Below, one piece after another: positions 34,001 to 44,503 of a stretch of DNA of 64,000 bases. A model generated the notes under the pieces. That model saw nothing but the letters and a program-made list of their open reading frames with translations, searched no databases and was not told the origin of the DNA. Numbering within the stretch: the first letter of the stretch is position 1; each line of letters opens with the position of its first letter. Source of the DNA: Tolypocladium sp. Sup5 PDA-1 (Eukaryota; Ascomycota; Sordariomycetes; Hypocreales; Ophiocordycipitaceae); NCBI GenBank assembly GCA_000750105.3, contig JPHH03000004.1, positions 372,001 to 436,000 on the forward strand, given 5' to 3'. A program made the position numbers and the translations under genes.

Positions 34001-34840
34001 ATGTCGACGATTACCGAAATCGCCTCTGGCGCCCAGTGGGAGCAGCTGCTGGCCTCTGTGCCGGCGTCGACGCTCCTCGTCATCTCCTTCCATGCGCCGT
34101 GGGCCGCGCCGTGTGCCCAGATGGCCACGGTCCTCTCGACGCTGGCCTCCGAATATCCCGTCACCGAACCCCCGAGCACCGCGTGGGCTTCGATAAATGC
34201 GGAGGAGCTCAGCGACATTAGCGAGACATACGACGTCACCGCCGTCCCGTTCCTGGTCCTCTTGAGGAACGGCCAGGTCATCGAGACCGTCAGCGGCAGC
34301 AGCGCCATCAAGGTCAGGACGGCCATCGAGACGCACGCCCGCAGCGACGGAAAGGCGCCATCTACGACTGGCGCGACGAACGGCATCGAGCACACAGGCG
34401 GTCAGCCCAAGGAGGGCCAGAGCAATCTGGACCCGGAGAAGCAAAAGGAGGAGCTGTTCAAGCGCCTGGGGGATCTCGTCAAGGCAGCGCCCGTGATGCT
34501 GTTTATGAAGGGAACCCCGAGCTCTCCGCAGTGCGGCTTTTCCAGGCAGCTGGTTGCCATTTTGCGAGAAAACTCGGTCAAGTACGGATTCTTCAACATC
34601 CTGGCCGATGACGAGGTGCGCCAGGGCTTGAAGGAGTATGCCGAGTGGCCGACCTACCCGCAGCTGTGGATGGATGGCGAGCTTGTTGGTGGATTGGACA
34701 TTGTAAGTTTGCTTTTGACGAGCTTTCTGTTCTCACGTTTAACTGACAAATGTGGCCAGGTCAAGGAGGAGCTTGGAAACAGCGAAGACTTCTTCAAGCC
34801 ATACAGCGTCAGCGGCTCCGCCGATGCGGCCGCGGCGTGA
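34001..34840 (+). CDS. grx4: Monothiol glutaredoxin, Grx3/Grx4 type
   Basis: Two exons, 34001-34702 and 34760-34840, give 260 residues. Residues 1-115 form a thioredoxin-like domain whose active site reads WAAPCAQ, so only one of the two usual cysteines remains. Residues about 145-245 form the glutaredoxin domain with the monothiol CGFS motif (SSPQCGFSRQLV), WPTYPQLW and GELVGGLDI. These proteins bind a [2Fe-2S] cluster with glutathione in the cytosol and nucleus and report iron status to regulators, as Grx3/4 do for Aft1 or GATA/HapX factors. The 57-bp intron (GTAAGT..CCAG) is a multiple of three with no stop, so an unspliced read gives 19 extra residues; the spliced form GGLDI-VKEE is the family form. 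Confidence 0.93.
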   Translation: MSTITEIASGAQWEQLLASVPASTLLVISFHAPWAAPCAQMATVLSTLASEYPVTEPPSTAWASINAEELSDISETYDVTAVPFLVLLRNGQVIETVSGSSAIKVRTAIETHARSDGKAPSTTGATNGIEHTGGQPKEGQSNLDPEKQKEELFKRLGDLVKAAPVMLFMKGTPSSPQCGFSRQLVAILRENSVKYGFFNILADDEVRQGLKEYAEWPTYPQLWMDGELVGGLDIVSLLLTSFLFSRLTDKCGQVKEELGNSEDFFKPYSVSGSADAAAA

Positions 34841-36906
34841 GTCAGACCTGAAGATTACAGCGATGTCTCGACATCCACCTCGTAGAAACTGCACGGCAGT
34901 TCAGTCTTGTGCCTGACGAGGGGGTTGTCGCGGGTGGATCTCCGGGAGCCATTCCCAGCTTGCATCGGACGGAACGACTGGATTGAGGCGTCCTACTGAG
35001 CCGAGGAGGCCCGTGGGGGTTGGACCTATTCGTTGTGGATTATAGGCGGACGGAAAGACATTCTCGCCAGCAAACGCAGTTGTGAGGAGGACGGGGGCTG
35101 GAGTGAGTTGCAGCGATACTGATGAAGAAATGACGGAGTTTGCGATGCAGAACCACATCAAGATCGTTCGTCTATGATGACCGGGGCCTAATTTACGAGG
35201 GCGTCTGGATGGGGGAAACAAAGGCAACAGTTGCCCTTTTCAATGCTTGCTTGCTTCAATATGAAAGATGTGACAATCAACATGTTTCCGAGTTGAGACA
35301 TGCAGTTCAACCAGTTTCGTTGCAGGTGCGCACCCTGATCAAACGAATGGGGACGGAGTACTCCGTAGCCAAGTTGGGTTCGGCATTCGCCGTGGCCTGC
35401 TGGGCTTGCTGGGGTCATGGTCGCCGTTGTCTGGGCATGCGGGGACCCTGAGCGAGGTCAACGGCTGTGGTGAAGAGCATTTCAACGGCTGACAAATGTC
35501 CGAGAGGCGCTCCCCTCTTGTGTCGCTAGTGTCTCTATGTGACTCACAACAGGCGGGATCGACTGCGTTACGTACCTCCGTAGTCCGTATCCGTACGAGT
35601 ACGAAGCACCCGTCGCAGCCTTCAAGGTTTCAGTGAGGAGCGGGAGTGAGCCTCTGCCATTGGCGGGATCAGGACCTGCATGGAGTTGCGTGCCAGGGTG
35701 CTGGGCTTCCACCGCAAGACAGACGTTGGTGTAGGGTAGGCCTCAACGGTAGATGTCCATGACGATGCCACTCGATGTTCCATATCCGAACTCAACATGT
35801 TTACGAGGCAGAATATTTTACACATGTTTCGTGTACTTATAGGGTCTCGAAATGGTTTACTGGTTTCAATCGTCCTCCTGTGTGATGATACGGGACGTGA
35901 ATGTTGAGACATCATTCGTGTGTAGCAGACCTGTGAACTACTTGAGATGTTGCGGCGCCATGGGAACTGTACATAGAGGAGGTGAACGATCGACAGGAGC
36001 AACAACTACGATTCTATCGGCCCAGGTCTGACTTACCTAAACTTGCTAAATTATTAACCGTTTAAGACCTGAGGAGCTGTGGTATCGCCGCTCGGCTTTT
36101 GTGCTCTGGTCTGACCGAGTGGCCCGTGGACAGAGGTACGTACGTATCATCGCCCTTGTCCCCGGCACAGGCCCCCCACCATCCCAGCTGGCTAAAAGTA
36201 TCGCGAACGCCAGCGGGTTAATAAGGCTGACGTCGTGCTCCAACACCCATCTTTCTTCTTATCCCGTCCCTTATTTTTCGCCGCTCACCCGGAAACCTCA
36301 CTCCTCTTTCCCTCGGAGCGAACCCTGTGAACAGCTCGTACGGCGACACGAACATACCCGCGCCATCGCACTACGAATTGACTGGACTGCGCGTGGTGTC
36401 TCGATACACTGCTGCTCTTAGCTTCATTATCCCACTTCGGTCGCTCGCGGGATCGAATCCGGAATTGCTACTGCTCCAGATTCGCCTCCCGCCTCTGCGC
36501 GTCGCACGCCAGCTTTACATCGATTTCACGAACATCGCTTGCGCGGCTGGAGCAAGGACCGAACGATCCCGCACTGCTGCGTGAGCGATCGACCCTCACA
36601 AGGCAGGTTGCGGGCGCAGGACTGGGCTCGACGCCACCGCCGTTTGCCATCCGCACGGCCCGACGCGAGAGGTAAAGGAACTGTGAGACTCTGCGACTGA
36701 GCCTCTGTTGTACTTCAGTATCTATCGCGACGATTTGCGACGACGCAACCTTCACCACTGCCTGTTCCGACTCCTGGCGCAGGCCACGCATCGCCAGCCC
36801 AAGTATCACGGACGGCGTTCTCCCCCTTGGCGGACCTTAACTCCGAACCATCGCACCAGCCGAAAACCCACCATACCGACGGCCCAGGCCTCACGATACC
36901 ATAACA
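34841..36906. other. intergenic region before Zn2Cys6 gene
   Basis: About 2.1 kb with no credible gene. It contains two groups of GTAC-type palindromic motifs (35352-35367 and about 35570-35606) and GTACGTACGTA at about 36136. The final ~600 bp probably contain the promoter and 5' leader of the transcription-factor gene. Confidence 0.6.
35352..35606. repeat. GACGGAGTACTCCGTA palindrome and nearby GTAC-motif group
   Basis: ACGGAGTACTCCGT (35353-35366) is a perfect palindrome. About 200 bp further, 35570-35606 holds CGTACCTCCGTA, GTCCGTATCCGTACGAG and TACGAAGC in a row. They belong to the same motif family as the 28271 palindrome. Confidence 0.75.
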
Positions 36907-39592
36907 ATGTCGCCTACTCCGCCCTCCACAAACTCGTCTACCGGGGGCCGCTCCCCCGAAGAGCAGTTCCGGGTCGTCAGGAAGAGGAACCGCGTGCCGC
37001 TGAGCTGTTATCCTTGCAGGACAAGAAAGTGCGTCCAGGGCGTCCAACTCCGTTGAATGAGCGTGACAGATTGCTAACTGGTTCCTAGATTGTGAGCTGA
37101 GCCAGTCGCCGGTATGCGCATTGTCCCTTGCTAACCCCTGGGTAGGAAATGTGACAGAAGCCATCCATGCGGCAACTGCACGAAACGCGAGGGCATGGAC
37201 ACGTCGTCATGTTCCTACGCGGCACCTGCGTCCCGCAAGAAGAATCAGAACCAAGGAGACTCGAGTCCGGATGACATGCAAAATCGCATTGACCGTCTAG
37301 AAGGCCTGGTGTTGTCGCTGATGCATAACGGAGCCAACGTCGATTCCACCACCGCCCGAGCGAGCACCTCGGTCTCCCAGTCTGTGACTGACAGCGGCTC
37401 GTCTAGCAAGATTGAGCAGGAAGAAGCGGTAATGGCAGACGATGATAGCGACGTTGAAGACAGTCTCGCCACGTCTCTGGGAGTACTGAAAGTCGACACC
37501 GACAAGGGCAAGTCCATGTACTTCGGACAGGAACACTGGCACCTGATTCTCGCCGACATTGCCGAGGTCAAAAACTACTTTACATCACACAAAAAGGAGC
37601 TGGAGACGAGCTACGAGCGTGTCAAATCGTCCAAATCCGTCACGGCCCGCGAGGGACCAACCCTGCTGCTTGGTGCTGTTCCTGCCTCGGAGCTCGAACT
37701 TCGCTCAGAGTTGCCGTCCAAGTCCAGTGTCCTTGCGCTGTGCAGCCGCTACTTCAACTCGATGGACAACGCTGTCAGCATCATCCATGGGCCGACGTTT
37801 CTGCAGCAGCTTCGCACGCACTGGCAAGACCCGTCCAAGACGCCGGTTATGTGGTTAGGCCTCCTCTACTCAATCCTCTGCCTCGCGATGCTGAGCTATC
37901 ACAAAGTGGGGGATGAGCCTCCCGAATGGAAAGGTCGAACGCTGGAACTCGCCTCCGAGTTCCGGCTGCGGACCGTACAGTGCCTCATCAAGTCCGACTA
38001 CACGAAGCCCGTCGAGTATACCGTCGAGACCATGATTCTCTACGTCTTCGGGGAATACTCGTCGCGGTGGGATGCTGACCTTGGCTTGTGGTTAATCGTC
38101 TCCTTGATCACGAGGATAGCTTTCCGCATGGGGTACCACCGCGATGCGAAGTGGTTCCCTTCGCTCACGCCTTTCCAAGCAGTAAGTAGACAACGATCGA
38201 TTCAGTCGAGAATACGAAGATCTGACCAGACGGCAGGAAATGAGGCGAAGAACGTGGGCGCTCGTACGAATGTCTGATGTCATTTTCTCACATCAGGTGT
38301 CCTTACCGAGCATGATATATGAGCACGACTGTGATACGAAGCTGCCGAACAATATATTTGACGACGAATTCCATCCTGGGATGAAGGAATTACCGCCGTC
38401 TCGGCCCAATACGGAGGCGACACCAATCTCGTACATGATCGCCAAGGCTAGGCTCTGCAATGAGCTGGGCAACATTCTCCAGGCCACAAATAGAGTTGGG
38501 AGACACGTTCCCTACGATGAGATTATACGGTTCGACGCAAAGCTTCGGCAGGTGATGCAGGAGCTTCCGCCCCATCTTAAACTCGGCCCGCTCGAAGGGA
38601 GCCACGAACCCGTCACGTTGATCATCGCCAGATTCAACGTGGACATTCTGTACCAGAAGATTCTCTGCCTGCTGCATCGCAAATACATTTCCAGGGCGCG
38701 GCAAAACCCGAGGTATGCCCACTCGCGCCGCAGCGCCATCGAAGCGTCGCTGCAAGCAATGGCCCATCTACAGACGCTTCACCGCGAGTCGCAGGGTAAC
38801 GGTAGGCTCCGAGCTGTGAGCTGGTACGTCAAATCGATAGCAACGAAGGAGTTCATCTTGCCAGCCATGCTTATTGTGCTGGACCTTCACTACGACAACA
38901 TGGCGGCCCAGTCGGGGGCGCTTCAGGACCATGACGGCGCATTCCTCTGGACTCCAGAAGAGCGATCCAAGATGATTGGCACGCTGGAGGACGCAACGAG
39001 CATCTGGAAGAGCCTTGCAGACTCATCGATGGAAGCATTTAAGGCCTCCAAGATCATCGAGATCATGTTGCAGAAGATCAAGGATCCAGCTCAAAGTGCC
39101 ATTGCCACCATGCCTCCACGAACGGATTCGATATCGACCTTGGGGACGAACCTTGGCATGGACCAAACCCCAGGCATGGGCCAGGGCATCATCTCCCCCG
39201 ATGGCTTCGGGGACTTCAACCCCGGAATAAGCCCTTTCTCAAACACCAACAGCAGTGCCTTTATGGGGATGGAGTTTAGTCTGCCGCCCCCGAATATGGG
39301 TGACATGCAGACCGACGGCTACAACGCCACGGGCGCTGCGTCCCCGCTGTCCATGTTCACGAATCTCGGTGGCAGCTCTGGCACTGCAGCCGACTTGACG
39401 GCGGCGAATTTTGACTGGGTAAGCACATCACTGGACAATACCCATATGTACGATTACTGACACCACGTACAGGGCGCATTCGAGAATTACACGCAAATCG
39501 CAAACTGGGGAGCGGACCAAAGCTTCCAGATTTACGGGACAGGAGATCAGTCATCTGAACAAGGATCTGGTAACATGATGAACGTGCAGTAA
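36907..39592 (+). CDS. Zn2Cys6 fungal-specific transcription factor with a probable 3-nt micro-exon
   Basis: Five exons: 36907-37028, 37089-37091, 37146-38181, 38237-39418 and 39473-39592, giving 820 residues. The zinc cluster (34-64) reads CYPCRTRKLKCDRSHPCGNC then TKREGMDTSSC. The Leu42 codon and the CX2CX6C spacing appear only if the 3-nt exon ATT is used; it lies between two 60- and 54-bp introns that each have a GTGCGT/GTGAGC donor, a GCTAAC branch site and a TAG acceptor. A short coiled coil follows (MQNRIDRLEGLVLSLM). The middle region matches the fungal transcription factor domain (CSRYFNSMDNAVSIIHGPTF; EMRRRTWALVRMSDVIFSHQ; VSLPSMI). Such proteins act in the nucleus on metabolism or development genes; the target is unknown. 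The final Cys spacing (10 residues) is longer than the usual 6-8. Confidence 0.87.
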
Positions 39593-39930
39593 GGAGCTTC
39601 ACCTCACTGACATGTATTTTTACGATGCTATGGGTAAACGGGCGGGCATAACTGGGGGGCTGATACCATAAAATGTACGACTTTTGAATATTGACACACT
39701 CCTATCTGCGAAAGAATGCGACAAGTCAGTCGGCCAGTATTGCCAAGAAGAGTGATGAACGAATGAACCTGTGTTGTGTTTGTGGTAGTGTTAGGGTGAC
39801 GTTTGCTTAGTCATAAGCTTGCAGCTGCTTTCTGCCTACTTCGTCCACCGTGATTTCATCATTTCATGACGCAACACGCTCCGTCAACATTCGCAACACC
39901 AACAATCCGACTCCGGCACTGGCGACGGAA
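39593..39930. other. short tandem intergenic gap
   Basis: About 340 bp between the Zn2Cys6 stop and the F-box start. It must hold the terminator of one gene and the promoter of the next. Nothing specific was recognised. Confidence 0.6.
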
Positions 39931-42900
39931 ATGGCGGGAGACATCAAAGGTGGCTCTTACATGAAGAGGAAGCCCTCAGCGCCTGCCGGCCCCTCCAGCC
40001 GGCCCGCCTCGAAGAGGACAAAGCTCGCCGAACATGGCGAGGAGAAAACCAGAGGCTTCGACTCTGAAGCCCCCCAAGACTTGGCCTATCATCTCCCAGC
40101 GGAGATATGGCATCGCGTTTTCACACTTCTTCCTCCAAAGACACTGGGCAGGTTGTTGGCTGTCAACAAACTGTTCCGCACATACCTTGACCCTTCCTCT
40201 CCGGCGGAAGTCAAGGCCTCCCCTACCCCCTCCCCCATATTGTCGCCGATGAAGCCCGATGCCATTTGGCAGGCTTCACGGCGCGTTTTCTGGCCGCATA
40301 TGCCCGGGCCACTGAAAGACAAATCAGAGGTTGATATGTGGCGCCTCTGTTGCTCGCGGACTTGCCAGTTTTGCAGCTCCCGTGATCGCTCAGTCGCTGG
40401 GAAGACGCCAGATCAGTGGAATCGCGGTCCCGGCGCCAAGGGCGTGTCACCTGTGTTTCCCTTTTGCATTGTCTCCTGTGGCAAATGCCTCTCCAACAAC
40501 ATGGTCAAGGTACGTCTTGCTCCGCCTTGTGTGCGCCGGCATGTCGCTTACACCATTTTCACAGGAAGTAGATGTCCTTCTCTCGCCTTCGACGCCTTCT
40601 TTCCTCCTGACTGGCCTCCCGATGGTGTTTGTGACTCCCGAATTACATGTCATACCACCCCAGGTCTTGTCCAGTGGTACAGGGTCTCTGCAAACCCAGG
40701 TTGCAAAGGGCTTTTACTCGACGCAGATCAAAGACATCAACGCCGAGTTTGAAGCGGTCAAGGCACTGGGTTACGCAGCTGCAGAGGAATGGGCCAAGGG
40801 CCTCGATGCCCGCGGAAAGCGTTCACTTGCTGACGCTTCTCGCTGGGAGAGGTGGTATCTTTCTGGCGGCGTACATGACATGCGCACCTCTCGGCAGAGT
40901 CTACAGGCGCCACCTCTGAAAGATGAAGCGGCTTCTTCCAACCTGTTTCGTGATATGATAGGGTTTCTTCATATTGCAGAAAAGCTTGGCGAGAACCATT
41001 CCCCAGCTGTTGGGCCAAATGGAGGCAACAAGGGTGCGTGGACCTCAATTCATCTTGAACGGGCCTTTCGCTAACGCACACTAGACTTGGCAAAGATGAG
41101 AGCAGAGGCGACAGATATGCATCCAGGATCTCGCTCCCGCCCTTTTGGACAACAGAGACTCACGGAAGGAGAGGCGACCGAGCTCAAGGCCAAGAGGAAG
41201 GCTGAGATTGAACGCCGAGCATTGCTCCTCGAGCCGCCCATGACCCCCAGCGTCCTCGTGCACGCCCCCTCCTTCCAAGCAGCCGTACAAATCACCACGC
41301 CACTTGATGACAAGGCCTGGGAGATACTGAAGCCGCGTCTGCTTGACCACCGAGAAGCCGCTGAACAGCGAGAGAGGGAAAGCGTTGCAAATGCCAAAGC
41401 TCGCCAGGCTATCGCCAAGGCAGCCCAGTCCAGCAGCCCAGTAGCTCAGCCACGGAAAGAAGTTACCGACAAGGATTGGGATGAGGCTCAAGGGCTTCTG
41501 CGGGCTAAAATATCTGACTTTGCAGACGAGATCATCCGAGATGCCTGGAATGATGGGAAGAAGGTCTCCAAGAAAGAAGCCTCCCAATTTGCCGTTGACG
41601 TCTTGCTCTTTGTTCGCGCAAGATTTTATGCCGACGTGGCGGATGAAGCTGCAGCAGCAAGGGCCGCTGGCAGGGATCCCATCACTGATCCTCCTGAAGG
41701 GCCTTGGACCCAAAAGCTGACTCTGGAAAACCTGAAATGGGTCTTTGATATGAAGATCAAGCCATACACCGATCGGTATCGCAAGGAGCTCTTCTTCTGC
41801 AACGGCTGTGATGGCAACCGGAAGGCCTTTGGACTCGAGTCTGCCATACAGCATTACGCAGCAAAGCATACGGCAGTCCTTAGTGTGGGCAATGTCGTTG
41901 TTCACTGGAGAGCGGAGTGGCCGGAAACCTCGATTTTCGATCCGGATCCGAAGCAGAAAAGACTTCAGCAACCTGGTGGGAATGCCAACACCCCGTCCGT
42001 TGGACCTCAGCCCTCTTATGGCTACAATGGCTTCAATGCTCTGCCGCCAGCGAACTATCCACCATACGGCACTCCCCACCAACCTTACAACTATGTGTCC
42101 CAGGCTCCGAACGCATTGCCAACCTCTTACCCGGCTGGAGTCGCACCGCTAGCAGGTTTCGCGGGATCATATCCACCGCAGCAGTATCCTCCTCATGCAC
42201 CGGCTTATCCGCCGCACCCGCAATGGCCACAGTATGCCGCCCCTTTCCACACAGGGCAGCCGAATACTGGACATGCTGAAGGTCCGGGAGTGCCATTGAA
42301 TGGATCTGCCAGTGCTCCCCGCCAGGTTGAGCCTGCAGCCCCAGCCGCAACCCCGGCAGCCTCGGCCACCACCAGCCAGCACGCCGATCGGCTGAGGTTC
42401 ATGACAGAGGTTGTGGAGGAGATCTGGACAAAGATCTCGCACGTCAAAGACCTGCCCGATGATGCCAAAGCCATTGTGTTTGTCCATCATGTTACCACGA
42501 GATTCGAGCAACAGTTTCGTGAAGCGACTCCATTGGACATGTTCTTCGATGCCACGTCCAATCGCAAGGTCGTGGCGTCAGCTCGCATTCTTAAGGACCT
42601 GCGTTGCAAGACGTGCATGCTGCGCGATGAAAATGGCTACAAAGGAAGGACTTTCCATGCACTCGTGCAGCATTTTGTGGCAAAGCACACTCAGCAGTCG
42701 GGACGTGGCCACTATAACGATTGGCGAGTGAACATGATATGTCAGCCGGACATGGAAGCAGTGCCGACGTTGCGAAAAGGCTTTGAGAACCACAAGGAGT
42801 CCCTTGCTTTAGTCGCCGAGGCACTTCCGCAGGTATTTGCGATCGAGCCCTCTAGCGGTCGGATTGCTCATAAGCAGCAGGGCTCGAGGGGCAAGGAGTC

Positions 42901-43969
42901 GCCTCAGGAGAAGGCTAAGGTGAGCGACGTTGATAATCGGCGGGATTCGTCGAGCTCTGACAGCTACGAGCCGGAGCTCAATCCCGAGGATATCACAGTC
43001 AAAGTCGAGAGTCCTGAACCCAGAGGTGCTCCCGCTGCTGCTCCAGCTGCTAACGGGAATGGTGGGCGGCATAACCCGGACGTTCTCGATCTTGTTGACA
43101 GACCGGTCCTTCAGCCCGCAAGTGTTGTTTACGGGAGACCAGACACCCCTCGCCAACCTCTGCGAGAACAGGCTTCATCTCAGCGAGATGGACACTGGAC
43201 ACCAAGGACGACACAACCCGATCTTCGACCTGAAGGCGCGGAAGTGCGACGTGCGGCGGCTCCTGTAGCTCCTGCGCAGCAAGCGGACGGCGGATTCGAA
43301 ATACTCGATAGACTGGAGTCTCATTTGGACTCGCAACGTGGAGTTCCTGCTCGCAGCGAACCGGCAAGGCGAGAGATGCATCAAGACTTGCGGCCGCGGG
43401 AGTATCCACCAAGGGACCATACTCCAAGGAATGGATACGCGATGGCCCACGAATATCCAGCAGATCGCTATCACGAGCCGGCTCCTCACATGCTGGCCAG
43501 GCCCGAAGGTTACCCGCATGGTTGGTACGACGGACGGAGCCCGCGGCTGGCGTATCCTCCTGCCTCTTACCGGCAGGGAGGGGAATACGTTGCCTACCGC
43601 AGCTACCCAGATGAGCTCCCGGCCCGGCCTGCGCAACCCGCTGAGGCGTACGAACTTGTTGAGGTTAGAGACCCGCGGGGAGACTACTTCATCAAGCTAC
43701 CGATTCGGCGAGACCCTGGGGCTTTCTATCCACACGAGGCGCACGGCATGGAGCCGTATCCTCGACATGGGCCAGTATATGCGCATGAGCGCGAGGTGCG
43801 CCAGCCGATGATCTATGAAGACTACCGTCGGCCTCCTCCTGCCCACGCGCCGCAGGGACCACCCTCGGCGATGGACTATGAGGAATACGACCCGCGGTAT
43901 CCGGCATCCGGCGGCGGAAGCGCGAGCGCCGCGCCGCTAGACCCCCGATTTCAGGAGTACAGGCGTTGA
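39931..43969 (+). CDS. F-box protein with two helical/C2H2-like modules
   Basis: Three exons, 39931-40509, 40565-41033 and 41085-43969, give 1310 residues. An F-box lies at about 50-90 (LPAEIWHRVFTLLPPKTLGR). A Cys cluster follows (CCSRTCQFC at about 140, CIVSCGKC at about 180), then a charged coiled-coil region near 370-440. Two similar modules come next: a helical block and then a finger, CNGC..AIQHYAAKHT (about 585-610) and CKTC..LVQHFVAKHT (about 855-880). Between and after them are Pro/Tyr/Gln-rich segments, and the last 400 residues are low-complexity, Arg/Pro/Tyr-rich. F-box proteins recruit substrates to SCF ubiquitin ligases; the modules may be the substrate or nucleic-acid contact. 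The start is the first ATG of the frame (upstream GTG not used). Splice frames agree at both introns. Confidence 0.83.
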
Positions 43970-44503
43970 TTATAGGATATGAAAGGCACGCGCAACTGTA
44001 CGATGTTTGGAGATTTGGAAACGCAAGTTTGGGGAATTTGGCGAATGAACTGTATCTAGTCAGCAAGAAGCGATGCCGACCCGTGTTTGCATAAAATGTA
44101 AGAGAACAGTGTAGAAATACAATGTTTGGTCATTGGAGACGAGACGTCGCGACGAGTCGAGTGGTGTTAAGTACAAGTCCAACCTCCCCCTCCTCTCTCC
44201 TCTCCTCCTACAAGGTCTGAGTGGCATACCGTATTTTCACCGCTTTCCTCCGTCTTCATGCCCTCCCCGCGTCGTGTACACACAAAGTTTAAGACAAGAC
44301 AGCTTACAGATTCCGTACCCGGGGACACGGCCCTGCCCCCTCCCCGCGTACTCTATGACACAACACCGCCCCCTGGAAGACAGACGCCTCTTCGCTGGTC
44401 TATCCTTCTCTCTCAGTTCTATCTCAGTCCAGAGGATAGTTCTGCGACGGATAAAGGGGGAGGGGAGGGAAGACGGCGACAAGAAAACAAAAGAGAATCT
44501 CCT
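43970..44503. other. convergent 3' intergenic region
   Basis: About 530 bp between the stops of the F-box gene and dnm1. Pyrimidine-rich stretches near 44185-44210; nothing else was seen. Confidence 0.6.

Noticed and set aside
36447..36470. Possible tRNA T-arm (GGGATCGAATCCGG)
   Set aside because: No matching acceptor stem, D-arm or anticodon stem at tRNA distances on either strand.
37029..37145. One single intron joining 37028 to 37146 in the Zn2Cys6 gene
   Set aside because: It yields CRTRKKC, five residues between cysteines, which violates the six-residue spacing; the two-intron reading restores it with canonical sites.
41081..42082. 333-residue minus-strand frame
   Set aside because: Antisense to the F-box gene, whose spliced frame, fingers and F-box are clear.
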